Below, piece after piece: positions 1-8,270 of a stretch of 54,952 nucleotides of DNA (the first letter of the stretch is position 1; each line of letters starts with the position of its first letter). Source of the stretch: Rhizobium sp. Q54 (GTDB lineage Bacteria > Pseudomonadota > Alphaproteobacteria > Micropepsales > Micropepsaceae). The DNA lies in the NCBI GenBank assembly GCA_945882615.1, contig CAMCWK010000020.1:1-54952 (forward strand), in the 5' to 3' direction. The notes beneath the pieces are model-generated. The model had not been told where the DNA came from, ran no database searches, and saw nothing but the letters and a program-made list of their open reading frames with translations. Position numbers and translations under genes: made by a program.

Positions 1-204
1 GTTCGGCTTGGCCGAGGCTTCCAGATCGGCCGCGCTCACAACCGTGGTGGGGGTCGGAGCATTGAAGCCGGCAGCCTGCAAGCGGCTGGACGACACGACG
101 ACCGATTCGACGCCTTCCTGCGCCATGGCGGCACCGGCGCCCAGCGCCAAAATGGCCGCGCTGCCTGCAAGACGCGCACGTGTCTTCGTCAAACCGTAAG
201 TCAT
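1..204 (-). CDS. TonB-dependent receptor, N-terminal fragment
   Basis: Reading from an ATG at 204 on the minus strand gives 68 residues that run off the window edge. A Shine-Dalgarno-like GGGGGAT lies about 7 nt upstream. Residues 1-24 form a signal peptide: basic start (TKTRAR), hydrophobic stretch (LAGSAAILALGAG), and a likely cut after AMA before QEG. What follows (ESVVVSSSRLQ, then APTPTTVVSAADLEA) is the typical start of a plug domain, where a V-V-V-[TS]-[GS]-S-R segment precedes the plug. The protein would be an outer-membrane receptor taking up a siderophore, cobalamin or glycan with TonB-ExbBD energy. The barrel is outside the window, so the ligand cannot be guessed. It is divergent from the carbamoyltransferase at 671. 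Confidence 0.8.
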   Translation of the reverse strand, partial: MTYGLTKTRARLAGSAAILALGAGAAMAQEGVESVVVSSSRLQAAGFNAPTPTTVVSAADLEASAKPN

Positions 205-670
205 AGGATAATCCCCCTGGACGTTTTTTCTTCCGGCACGATGCCGAGCTACGGGGGTTGGATAGCAGACCATCGCGCTGATAATCGAGAGAATATTCGC
301 GCATAAGACCATTCTCAGACATGGAAAGAGGCGAACGTCACATTATTGCAACGGAAAAAGTCAGCACTTTTATGTTGCGACGCACACTAAAAATCTGCCC
401 AGTTTCAAAACCGCATTCCGAATTTGGCTCAATGTCTATGTTTTCCGGGCATTTTTCGGCCCCCAAGCGGCGCGCGCACCCTTCGCCGCCTCTCCGCCGC
501 TATTATATAAGTAAACCACCGCGCACCAGACTGAGGGTTATCCGTGTACGGACGGGATGCCATTTGTGGGGAATCACCAGCCTTGAGGCGCAAATCCGCG
601 TCGAATCTCCGCCGCAGCCGCCATTCGCGGCAGCGTTGACTTTTCACGGGCCGCTGGAGAAACCCAGAGA
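205..670. other. 466-bp intergenic region between divergent genes
   Basis: I see no convincing gene here. It separates the TonB-dependent receptor (minus) from the carbamoyltransferase (plus), so it should hold both promoters, and it is clearly more AT-rich than its surroundings between about 280 and 440. A small hairpin (CGGCA/TGCCG, 234-246) sits in the receptor leader, and GAATATTC (291-298) is a short palindrome. Open frames at 321-674 (plus) and 429-647 (minus) lack a ribosome site or protein-like composition. I could not place a -35/-10 pair with confidence. A TTGACT at about 636 is too close to the start codon to serve the carbamoyltransferase. Confidence 0.5.
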
Positions 671-2632
671 ATGAACATTCTGGGTCTGCATTTCGGGCAC
701 GATGCGGCCGTCTGCGTGCTTCGCGACGGCCAGATCGCGGCCTATGTGATGCGAGAACGCCATGCGCGCATCAAGCATGCGATTTCCCTGGAGTTCAAAA
801 CCATCCAGGCCGCCATGGATGCCGCGAAGCTGGGCTGGGACCAGCTTGACTACTGCGCGATCACATCGACGCAGAATGTCGAACTCATTATCGACGATCC
901 GGACGCCTTCTCCATCGCGCTGCGCAGCCATGCCGGTCACGGGGCGCCGCGCACGCTGGTCGACCCCACCCTTGCGCAGGACAGAATCCAAAGCAGCCTG
1001 CAAAGCCATTCGCTGATGGACGTTTTCTACAATCCGGTCCATTCCAAATCCTTCACCCGGCACAGTTATCGCAATGCGTTTCCGGAGCATCGCAATCGCC
1101 GTGCCGAAGATTTCCACCGCTTTGGAACCCTGGATGTCTATGCGGACAGTGTGTTGTGGCCTGGCGCAACACTGGCGGGAATTTCCGCGACAGATTTCTC
1201 CGCCATGCTGGGCGACGGCTCCACACGCCATGGCTTTCACCATCCCGTTACGGTCCAGATCGCTGGTCATGAATTGCCGGGCTATTTCATTGCCCATCAC
1301 ATGGCACATGCCGCGTCGAGCTATTACCAGTCCGGTTTCGACCATTCCGCGATCCTCACGCATGACGGCTTCGCCAACGGCTATGGCTATCTGGGCGGAA
1401 TGTTCCTCTGGGCCGAAGCCAACCGGATCTATCCGGTGACGCCGCATCATCTGGCCCTGGGCGGGTTGTACGACTTTATGGGCACGACGCTCGGGCTGGG
1501 ACATGAAGGCCCGTCCGGCAAGCTGATGGGCCTGGCCGCTTATGGGCAGCCCAAATTCTTTGATCCCCGCTTTGTCGGCAACCAGTATGACTGGAAGGCC
1601 GCTTCCCTCGATTCCCGCAAATGGCTGGATCACTGTCTCCAACAGGCGGGCGCGATGGGGTACAGCCTGGAACCGTTCGGATACCCTGCGCGAATTCTGG
1701 AAGCGATAAATGTCGATGTCGCGGCCAGCACCCAGAAACTGTTCGAGGAAATATACCTGCGCGCCGTAGAGACGCTTGGTGACGTCGTCTCGCGCATGGG
1801 ACGGGACGGCGACAATCTGTGTCTGTCGGGCGGTTGCGCGCTCAACTGCCCGTCGAACAGCCGGATCTTCCGCGAAAGCCGGTTTAAAAATATCTATATC
1901 GAGCCGGGATGCGACGACAGCGGACTGGCGATCGGCGCCGCGACCTGGCTTTACCACAATGTCCTGGACCAGCCGCTGGTGCCGCGAAATCAGGATCGCT
2001 ATGCCACGCCCTATTTGGGATTGCCCATCGCGCATGACGCCATTCTCGCGGCCCTCGACGCCGCCGGCGAAGCGATTGAATTTCGCATCTGTGAAGATGA
2101 CGCGCTGGATGCCGCCCGCGATCTTGCGCAAGACCGGATCATCGGCTGGTTTGAAGGGCGCAGCGAGGTCGGGCCACGCGCACTCGGGCATCGCTCGATT
2201 CTCGCCGACCCGCGGCAGGGAGCGAATTGGGAACGGGTCAATGTTCTGAAGGGCCGGGAAGCCTGGCGTCCCTTCGCCCCGGCCGTTTTGGAGTCGCAGG
2301 CCGACAAATGGTTTACCGGTATGCCGTTACCCTCCCCGTATATGCTGTTTACCGGCACGGTGGCCTCTTCCCAGCTCCCTGCCATCACCCATGCCGACGG
2401 AACGGCCCGTGTGCAGACCGTCGATCCCTCGTGCGGGGAATTTTTCCGCGTCATCGAGCATTTCTTCGCGCAGACCGACGTGCCCGTGGTGTTGAACACC
2501 TCCTTCAACGGGCCGGGAGAACCCATTGTGGAGACCCCTGCCGACGCGCTGCGATTCCTTGTAAACTCCGGGCTCGATGCGCTTTATATAGGCGGCAGGC
2601 GCGTCACCCGCCGCAACGCGAGGCCCTCATGA
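671..2632 (+). CDS. carbamoyltransferase, NodU/CmcH family
   Basis: 653 residues, the usual size for this family, which transfers a carbamoyl group from carbamoyl phosphate, via a carbamoyl-adenylate, to a hydroxyl on a small molecule or glycan. The N-terminal part is a Kae1-like ATPase fold: NILGLHFGHDAA at the start, the metal-binding HHMAHAASSYY near residue 215, HEGPSGKLMGLAAYG near 280, and LSGGCALNCPSN near 385. The C-terminal YrdC-like part carries EVGPRALGHRSILADPR (about 500) and VVLNTSFNGPGEPIVETP (about 610). The start has GGAGA about 10 nt upstream. The gene ends in an ATGA overlap with the cytochrome c gene, so the two are coupled. The acceptor is unknown; I see no adjacent nodulation, antibiotic or glycan gene that would name it. 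Frame-shifted open frames inside it are shadows. Confidence 0.9.
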   Translation: MNILGLHFGHDAAVCVLRDGQIAAYVMRERHARIKHAISLEFKTIQAAMDAAKLGWDQLDYCAITSTQNVELIIDDPDAFSIALRSHAGHGAPRTLVDPTLAQDRIQSSLQSHSLMDVFYNPVHSKSFTRHSYRNAFPEHRNRRAEDFHRFGTLDVYADSVLWPGATLAGISATDFSAMLGDGSTRHGFHHPVTVQIAGHELPGYFIAHHMAHAASSYYQSGFDHSAILTHDGFANGYGYLGGMFLWAEANRIYPVTPHHLALGGLYDFMGTTLGLGHEGPSGKLMGLAAYGQPKFFDPRFVGNQYDWKAASLDSRKWLDHCLQQAGAMGYSLEPFGYPARILEAINVDVAASTQKLFEEIYLRAVETLGDVVSRMGRDGDNLCLSGGCALNCPSNSRIFRESRFKNIYIEPGCDDSGLAIGAATWLYHNVLDQPLVPRNQDRYATPYLGLPIAHDAILAALDAAGEAIEFRICEDDALDAARDLAQDRIIGWFEGRSEVGPRALGHRSILADPRQGANWERVNVLKGREAWRPFAPAVLESQADKWFTGMPLPSPYMLFTGTVASSQLPAITHADGTARVQTVDPSCGEFFRVIEHFFAQTDVPVVLNTSFNGPGEPIVETPADALRFLVNSGLDALYIGGRRVTRRNARPS

Positions 2633-3042
2633 TCCGATCCGGAACTCTTGCCGCCAGCGGCGTTTGTGCCCTTCTTTTTGCGGCGGGCGCCGGCGCGCAA
2701 GACGTAAAACCCGGACTTTACACCGCGGACCAGGCGCAGGCCGGTGCTGTGGTCTATGCGCAAACCTGCGCCAGCTGCCATGGTGATGCGCTGGAAGCCG
2801 GCGCGGCGCCCACGCTCAAAGGCGCGGCATTCGCCGAACGCGCGCTGGCGCAGGGCATGACGCCGCAATCCTTGTATGATGTGGTGGCCTTCACCATGCC
2901 GCAGGTCGATCCCGGCGGACTGAAGCCCGAAGAGTATAGCGCCGTGGTCGCTTACATCCTGCAGCAGAATGGCTATCCCGCCGGAACAACGCCGCTGGCG
3001 CCAGGTGCGCCGGGCATGAAGGAAACCAAGGTCACGCCCTGA
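2629..3042 (+). CDS. exported class I cytochrome c
   Basis: 137 residues starting at the ATG that overlaps the carbamoyltransferase stop (ATGA). Residues 1-23 are a signal peptide ending AGA-Q. One heme-attachment site, CASCH (C47, C50, H51), is followed by GDALEAGAAPTLKG, as in small periplasmic cytochromes that accept electrons from quinoprotein or other dehydrogenases. The likely distal heme ligand is M90 in FTMPQ. The tail is Pro/Gly-rich. It would act in the periplasm as an electron shuttle. Its partner is not evident, since no periplasmic dehydrogenase adjoins it. It overlaps the RraA-like gene by 1 nt (TGATG). Confidence 0.88.
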   Translation: MIRSGTLAASGVCALLFAAGAGAQDVKPGLYTADQAQAGAVVYAQTCASCHGDALEAGAAPTLKGAAFAERALAQGMTPQSLYDVVAFTMPQVDPGGLKPEEYSAVVAYILQQNGYPAGTTPLAPGAPGMKETKVTP

Positions 3043-3746
3043 TGGACACCAAGATTAAAGCCATTCTGGAAGGCATTTCCACCGCCACACTCACCACGGT
3101 TCTTTTGAAAAAAGGCCTGCGCAATGTTTGGCTGCGCGGCGCATTTCCCAAGCAGCCGAACCAGAAACGTGTGGTGGGAACCGCCTTCACGCTGCGCTTT
3201 GTGCCGGCGCGCGAGGACCTGGCTACGCCGGCCAGCTGGGCGTCACCGATATCGACGCGCGCGGCGATTGAAGCGATGGATGAAGGCGTGATCGCGGTGG
3301 CCGATGCGATGGGTGTCAGCGATGCCGGCATCTTCGGCGATATTCTTTGCGCCCGCATGGCCAAACGCAAAGTCGCCGCCCTGATAACCGATGGCGTGGT
3401 GCGCGACATGGAAGGCGTGCTGGCGACGGGTTTGCCGGTATGGTGCGCCGGCGCCGCGGCGCCGCCCTCCGTTGCCGGGCTGACATTCGTGAACTGGCAG
3501 GAGCCGATCGCCTGCGGCGGCGTGGCGATTTTCCCGGGCGATACCATCGTCGCCGATGGTGACGGCGCGGTGGTGATCCCGCAGGCCATGCTGGACGAAG
3601 TCACGCAAATGGCGGCCGAGCAGGAAGCGCAGGAAGCCTGGATCATGGGCGAAGTGCAAAAGGGCGTGCCCCTGCCCGGCCTCTACCCGCCCAATGACGA
3701 GAACAAGGCGAAATACGCCGCCTGGCGCAAAGGCCAGAAAGACTGA
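3042..3746 (+). CDS. RraA/HMG-aldolase family protein
   Basis: 234 residues. The fold is that of RraA and of 4-hydroxy-4-methyl-2-oxoglutarate / 4-carboxy-4-hydroxy-2-oxoadipate aldolases. The signature Gly then Arg-Asp is present: GDILCAR at 99-105 and DGVVRD at 117-122, where R121 and D122 would hold pyruvate enolate and Mg2+. The C-terminal extension (QEAWIMGEV to the end) is longer than in E. coli RraA and resembles the metabolic aldolase branch, so a retro-aldol or oxaloacetate decarboxylase role is more likely than RNase E control. The start ATG overlaps the cytochrome c stop (TGATG). Its stop abuts the stop of the GntR regulator at 3747 with no spacer. Substrate unknown; the nearby Ldh-type and alcohol/aldehyde dehydrogenases fit a hydroxy-acid degradation setting. 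Confidence 0.85.
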   Translation: MDTKIKAILEGISTATLTTVLLKKGLRNVWLRGAFPKQPNQKRVVGTAFTLRFVPAREDLATPASWASPISTRAAIEAMDEGVIAVADAMGVSDAGIFGDILCARMAKRKVAALITDGVVRDMEGVLATGLPVWCAGAAAPPSVAGLTFVNWQEPIACGGVAIFPGDTIVADGDGAVVIPQAMLDEVTQMAAEQEAQEAWIMGEVQKGVPLPGLYPPNDENKAKYAAWRKGQKD

Positions 3747-4418
3747 TCAGTCCCTGATGAAGTCGCGCAGCCGTCCATAGCTGCGTTCGATATGGCGGCG
3801 CATGGCGGCCTCCGCCGCCGCGGCGTCGCGGCCGCGGATCGCCGCGATCACCGCGTCATGTTCATGCACCGCCTCTTCCGCGATCTCGCTGCGAAAGCAG
3901 GAGCGGAAGATGTGGACGTGAATATGCAGCCGCGCCAGGGAATCGGCGATCAGATGATTGCCGCCACCCTGGGCGATCAGCTTGTGAAATTCGGTATCCA
4001 TGTCGGCAAAGCCGTCATGCGAGGGGGCGTGGGCGCCGCTGACAGCGCCAAGACTTTCCATGTCGCTTTGCGCCATTGCCTCGGCCGCCTTGCGCGCCGC
4101 ATGCGGCTCGACCAGCAGGCGGAATTCGAACAATTCGTCGAGCTGGGCGCGGTCCATACGCGGCGCGGTGGCATAGCCGGTGAAATGCTTTTTGCTGACC
4201 AGTCCATTGGCCTCCAGCATCGACAGCGCCTCGCGGATCGGCGTCTGCGAGACGCCCAGTTCCCGCGCCAGACTGTCCACCGAAACACGGGTATCGGGCG
4301 GCAACTTCAGAGACATGATATCGGCGCGTATCCGGCGATAGACTTCTTCCGCCAGTCCCGACGGACGGGCGATCTGGCTCGGACCCTGTTTGGCTGATGT
4401 TGCCTCTAGCGCTGACAT
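3747..4418 (-). CDS. GntR-family (FCD) transcriptional regulator
   Basis: 223 residues from the ATG at 4418 (MSALEATS), chosen because GGGAAAG lies 8 nt upstream; a further in-frame start exists at 4472 but has no good ribosome site. Residues about 20-85 form the winged helix (EEVYRRIRADIMSLKL, then SVDSLARELGVSQTPIREAL, a textbook GntR recognition region). The rest is an FCD effector domain, with D and H residues (DMDTEFHKLIAQ, then HIHVHIF and HEHDAVIAAI) that in this family bind a metal plus a carboxylic acid. It is divergent from the dehydrogenase operon at 4514, which it most likely represses until its organic-acid inducer is present. The dyad at 4477-4516 is its probable operator. Confidence 0.9.
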   Translation of the reverse strand: MSALEATSAKQGPSQIARPSGLAEEVYRRIRADIMSLKLPPDTRVSVDSLARELGVSQTPIREALSMLEANGLVSKKHFTGYATAPRMDRAQLDELFEFRLLVEPHAARKAAEAMAQSDMESLGAVSGAHAPSHDGFADMDTEFHKLIAQGGGNHLIADSLARLHIHVHIFRSCFRSEIAEEAVHEHDAVIAAIRGRDAAAAEAAMRRHIERSYGRLRDFIRD

Positions 4419-4476
4419 AACCGGAACTTTCCCACAGAAAGGCTGGATTTTGCCATTGACCGGGTAGAGCATAACT

Positions 4477-4516
4477 CATACGGTCCGCCAATCCTATAGG
4501 ATATTTGATCCGTATG
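4477..4516. promoter_or_regulatory. concentric dyad, probable GntR operator
   Basis: Two nested palindromes share one centre (between 4496 and 4497). The inner one is the perfect 12-mer ATCCTATAGGAT (4491-4502). The outer arms are CATACGG (4477-4483) and CCGTATG (4510-4516), spaced by 26 bp. The element lies between the divergent regulator and dehydrogenase genes and covers the ribosome site and start codon of the latter. A weak plus-strand promoter, TTGACC (4456-4461), 17 bp, TACGGT (4479-4484), would be overlapped by it. This fits a dimeric FCD repressor, but binding is inference. Confidence 0.55.
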
Positions 4517-5539
4517 CTGGCTTCTGTCGCGCAAGTCCGAGAACTGGCTGAAGGCATCCTGATCGCCAATGGCGTGCCGGCGGATCATGCCCGCACCCAG
4601 GCAGGTCTCTTTATAGAAGCGGAGATGCGGGCGATCCCCTCGCACGGCCTGCTGCGCCTGCGCCGGGTGATCGAGCGCATCCATGCCGGCCTTTCGGTGC
4701 CGGGCACCAGCGGCAAGCAGGTCTGGACCGCGCGCAGCTTCCTGGCGGTGGACGGTGAACGGGGCCTTGGCCCGGTGGTTGCCATGGCGGCGCTGGACAC
4801 CATCGTGCCGCGCGCGCAAGCCGACGGCATCGCCATCGCCGCCATCCGCAACACCAATCATCTTGGCGCGCTGGCCTATTACGCAGAACACGTCGCCAAT
4901 CTCGGCCTGACCTGTATTTCGCTGACCATTTCCGAAGCGCTGGTTCATCCCTATGGCGGGCGCAAGGCGATGATCGGCACCAATCCCATCGCCATCGGCG
5001 TGCCCGCCGCGCCCCACCCCATGGTGCTGGACATGGCCACCGGCCTTGTCTCGATGGGCAAGATTCACGACCACGCCAATCGCGGTGCGCCCATTCCGCT
5101 GGGCTGGGCGCTGGACGAAAATGGCGATCCCACCACCGATGCTGCCGCCGCCAAGAAAGGCGCCATCGCGCCGTTCGGGGGTCCCAAGGGTTACGCGCTG
5201 GGCATTGCCTTTGAAGTTCTGGTCGCCAGCCTGGCGGCATCGGCCATCGGCACCGATGTCAAAGGCACGCTGGATTCGGTGAATGTCAGCAACAAGGGCG
5301 ACATCTTCATCGTCATCGCCCCGCCGCATGCGGAAAGCGCCAAGATGCTGGTGACCGAATATCTGGACAGCATCCGCGCCGCCGCGCCCGCCGATCCGGA
5401 GCATCCGGTGCTGGCGCCGGGCGACCGTGCCCACAAGGTGCGGGCCCAGTCGGAAAAACGCGGCGTCTATCTCGACGACGGCCTGTGGGAAGACCTGCAA
5501 AAGCTGGCGGCGGAATCTGAAAAAAGGAAAACGACATGA
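4514..5539 (+). CDS. Ldh-family malate/lactate/sulfolactate-type dehydrogenase
   Basis: 341 residues of the LDH2/MDH2 oxidoreductase family, which is unrelated to classical Rossmann LDH and oxidises 2-hydroxy acids (malate, lactate, ureidoglycolate, sulfolactate) with NAD(P). Visible family motifs are IPSHGLLRL (S43-H44-G45, substrate and hydride-transfer region), NTNHLGALAYY near 115, and MIGTNPIAIGVPA near 155. The ATG at 4514 has AGGA about 12 nt upstream; an in-frame TTG at 4505 lies too close to that AGGA to be used. It ends in an ATGA overlap with the next gene, so the operon is coupled. The hydroxy acid used cannot be told from sequence. Confidence 0.88.
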   Translation: MLASVAQVRELAEGILIANGVPADHARTQAGLFIEAEMRAIPSHGLLRLRRVIERIHAGLSVPGTSGKQVWTARSFLAVDGERGLGPVVAMAALDTIVPRAQADGIAIAAIRNTNHLGALAYYAEHVANLGLTCISLTISEALVHPYGGRKAMIGTNPIAIGVPAAPHPMVLDMATGLVSMGKIHDHANRGAPIPLGWALDENGDPTTDAAAAKKGAIAPFGGPKGYALGIAFEVLVASLAASAIGTDVKGTLDSVNVSNKGDIFIVIAPPHAESAKMLVTEYLDSIRAAAPADPEHPVLAPGDRAHKVRAQSEKRGVYLDDGLWEDLQKLAAESEKRKTT

Positions 5540-6756
5540 CCGGTATCTTCGGCGCCCTGCGCCTTCCCGCTTCCGTGATTTTCGGCTCCGGCCAGCGCGC
5601 CGCCATCGGCATGATGACGGCCCAGATCGGCAAGCGCGCCCTGATCTGCACCGATGCGCGGCTGGGGGGTGACGCCCAGTTCAAGGCCATCGTCGCCGAC
5701 ATCGAAGCCAATGGCGTTGCGACGAAGGTCTATGACCGCACCGAGGCCGACCTGCCGATGGAAGGCATTTCCGGCTGCGTCGCCGAATGCGCCGACTTCA
5801 AGCCCGACGTGGTGCTGGGTATTGGCGGCGGCTCCTGCATGGATATGGCCAAGTGCGTCGCGGTGCTGCTGCAGCATGGCGGAAGCCTGCGCGACTATTA
5901 CGGCGAGAACAAAATCCCCGGCCCGGTGGCGCCGGTGATCGCGGTGCCCACCACCTCCGGCACCGGCTCGGAAGTCACCCCGGTGGCAGTGATCGCGGAC
6001 ACCGAGCGCGGCACCAAGGTTGGTATTTCCAGCCCTTACCTGATCCCCCGCGTGGCGGTATGCGATCCGGAACTGACCGTGTCCTGCCCGCCGAGCCTCA
6101 CGGCGGTCAGCGGCGCCGACGCCCTCACCCATGCCATCGAAAGCTTCACCGCCGCCCGCCGCGAAATTACACCGGACCTGACGGTGAAGAACGTGTTCGT
6201 GGGCAAGAATGTGCTCAGCGACACCTTCGGCCTGCTGGCACTCAAGAACATCTTCCAGGCGCTGCGCACCGCGGTGAAGGACGGCAAGAATATCCAGGCG
6301 CGCGAGCAGATGATGCTGGCCTCGCTGGCCGCCGGTTGCGCCTTCGGTGCTGCCGGAACTGCCGCCGCCCACGCCATCCAGTATCCCGTCGGCAACGAGA
6401 CCCACACCCCGCACGGCATGGGCGTGGCGCTTCTGATGCCCTATGTGATGGAATTCAACCGCCCCGCTTGCGTTGCCGCCTTTGCCGAGATTGGCCGTGC
6501 CATCGGTCTTTCGGGCACGGACGAAGAATTGTCGCGCAAGCTGATCGATGAAGTCGCCAGCCTGCTCAAGGACATTGGCATTCCGGTGACACTCAAGGAC
6601 CTCGGCCTGCCGGAAGACAAGCAGGACTGGACCGCGGAAAGCGCCATCGGCGCCGCCCGCCTGGTCAACAACAATCCCCGCAAGCTGGACCTGGACGCCA
6701 TCAAGGCGATCACCCGCGCCGCCTATAGCGGCGACCGCGCCACGCTTGCTTCGTAA
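5536..6756 (+). CDS. iron-containing (group III) alcohol dehydrogenase
   Basis: 406 residues, typical length. The nucleotide-binding GGGS is at 97-100 (VVLGIGGGSCMDMAK), and TTSGTGSEVTPVAV follows near 140. Metal ligands of the family are visible as D195 and H199 (DALTHAIESF), H279 (AAAHAIQYP) and H293 (HTPHGMG). It would oxidise a short alcohol, or reduce an aldehyde, with NAD in the cytoplasm. The closest functional types are 4-hydroxybutyrate or lactaldehyde/propanediol dehydrogenases. Because the next gene is a succinate-semialdehyde-dehydrogenase-like enzyme, 4-hydroxybutyrate is a reasonable guess but only a guess. It overlaps the preceding gene by 4 nt and the aldehyde dehydrogenase follows after 19 nt. 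Confidence 0.9.
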   Translation: MTGIFGALRLPASVIFGSGQRAAIGMMTAQIGKRALICTDARLGGDAQFKAIVADIEANGVATKVYDRTEADLPMEGISGCVAECADFKPDVVLGIGGGSCMDMAKCVAVLLQHGGSLRDYYGENKIPGPVAPVIAVPTTSGTGSEVTPVAVIADTERGTKVGISSPYLIPRVAVCDPELTVSCPPSLTAVSGADALTHAIESFTAARREITPDLTVKNVFVGKNVLSDTFGLLALKNIFQALRTAVKDGKNIQAREQMMLASLAAGCAFGAAGTAAAHAIQYPVGNETHTPHGMGVALLMPYVMEFNRPACVAAFAEIGRAIGLSGTDEELSRKLIDEVASLLKDIGIPVTLKDLGLPEDKQDWTAESAIGAARLVNNNPRKLDLDAIKAITRAAYSGDRATLAS

Positions 6757-6775
6757 TTCGCCAGCAGAGAGACCC

Positions 6776-8257
6776 ATGACCAACACCGTCACGATCCCCA
6801 CGCCCAAGACCGGCCCCGCGCCCTTCCCGATCCCCACCGACCTGTGGATCGGCGGCAAGTGGGTGGAAGCCGCCAGCAAAAAGCGGGTCGATGTTTTCGA
6901 TCCGTCGAACGGCAACAAGATCACCGATGTCGCGGACTGCGATGCCGCTGATGCACTGGCGGCGGTGGATGCCGCCGACAAGGCCGCCGCCGCCTGGGCC
7001 GCGACCACGCCGCGCTTCCGCGCCGAGATCCTGCGCAAGTGTTACGAGAAGATTGTCGAGAATATCGAATGGCTGGCCTATCTGATCAGCCTGGAGAACG
7101 GCAAGGCGCTGCCCGACGCGCGCGCCGAAGTGCTGTATGCCGCCGAATTCTATCGCTGGTACGCCGAGGAATGCTGCCACGTGCTGGGCGAAATCGCCCT
7201 GGCGCCGGCCAGCGGCGCGCGAATCCTGGTGCAGTACCAGCCCATGGGCATCGCGCTTCTGATCACGCCCTGGAATTATCCGGCGGCGATGGCCACGCGC
7301 AAGATCGCGCCCGCTTTGGCGGCCGGCTGCACCATTGTGCTCAAGCCCGCCACCGAGACGCCGCTCACCGCCTTTGCCGTCGCCCAGATCATGCATGACT
7401 GCGGCGTGCCCGCGGGCGTGGTGAATGTCGTCACCACCGCCAAGGCCAGCGCCCTGTCCAAGGCGGTGCTGCACGATCCGCGGGTGCGCAAGATTTCCTT
7501 CACCGGCTCGACCCCGGTGGGCCGCGCCCTGCTGCACGAAGCGGCCGACCAGGTGATTTCCTGCGCCATGGAGCTGGGCGGCAACGCGCCCTTCATCGTC
7601 TGCAAGGACGCCAATCTGAACGACGCGCTGGACGGCGCCATGCTGGCCAAGATGCGCAACAGCGGCGAAGCCTGCACCGCCGCCAACCGCTTCTATGTCC
7701 ACAAGGACATCTACCAGCCCTTCACCGACGGCATGGTCGAGCGCATGTCCAAGATCAAGCTGGGCGAAGCCACCGATCCGGAATCCACCCTGGGCCCGAT
7801 GGTCAATGAGAAGTCCGTCGCCAAGATCGCCGAACTGGTGGATGACGCCGTCGCCAAGGGCGCCAAGCTGCTGCTGGGCGGCCAGCGCCTCAACCGCCCG
7901 GGCTATTACTATCCGCCGACCGTGCTGTCGGACGTGCCGGACAATGCCGACATGATGAAGGAAGAAATCTTCGGACCGGTGGTCTCGCTGCAGTCCTTCA
8001 CCGACGAGGCCGAGGCGATCCGCAAGGCCAATGATACCGAGTACGGCCTGGCGGCGTATGTCTATACCCAGGACCTCAAGCGCGGCATGCAGATCTGCGA
8101 AAAACTCGAAGCCGGCATGTTGGGGCTCAATCGCGGTTTGATGTCGGACCCGGCAGCCCCGTTCGGCGGTGTCAAGCAGTCGGGCCTGGGCCGCGAAGGC
8201 TCGCACCATGGCCTGATCGAGTTCTGCGAGATCAAGTACGTTTCGACGAACTGGTAG
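6776..8257 (+). CDS. aldehyde dehydrogenase, succinate-semialdehyde type
   Basis: 493 residues. The start at 6776 has AGAGAG 5 nt upstream; an in-frame start at 6746 would run into the previous gene. Catalytic residues are in place: N167 in ITPWNYP, K190 in VLKPATETP, E266 in MELGGN, and the nucleophile C300 in NSGEACTAANR. The C-terminal PFGGVKQSGLGREGSHHG and EIKYVS are characteristic of the GabD/SSADH subgroup. It would oxidise an aldehyde, likely a semialdehyde made by the upstream alcohol dehydrogenase, to the acid with NAD(P). It is last in the operon; a palindromic element follows at 8271. Confidence 0.92.
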   Translation: MTNTVTIPTPKTGPAPFPIPTDLWIGGKWVEAASKKRVDVFDPSNGNKITDVADCDAADALAAVDAADKAAAAWAATTPRFRAEILRKCYEKIVENIEWLAYLISLENGKALPDARAEVLYAAEFYRWYAEECCHVLGEIALAPASGARILVQYQPMGIALLITPWNYPAAMATRKIAPALAAGCTIVLKPATETPLTAFAVAQIMHDCGVPAGVVNVVTTAKASALSKAVLHDPRVRKISFTGSTPVGRALLHEAADQVISCAMELGGNAPFIVCKDANLNDALDGAMLAKMRNSGEACTAANRFYVHKDIYQPFTDGMVERMSKIKLGEATDPESTLGPMVNEKSVAKIAELVDDAVAKGAKLLLGGQRLNRPGYYYPPTVLSDVPDNADMMKEEIFGPVVSLQSFTDEAEAIRKANDTEYGLAAYVYTQDLKRGMQICEKLEAGMLGLNRGLMSDPAAPFGGVKQSGLGREGSHHGLIEFCEIKYVSTNW

Positions 8258-8270
8258 GTTTCTTCTCACC

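Noticed and set aside
321..674. 117-residue open frame upstream of the carbamoyltransferase
   Set aside because: No ribosome site, no signal or domain, and it overlaps a likely promoter region.
644..2191. 515-residue open frame antisense to the carbamoyltransferase
   Set aside because: Only a shadow of a GC-rich gene; composition is unlike a protein and no ribosome site or family match is evident.
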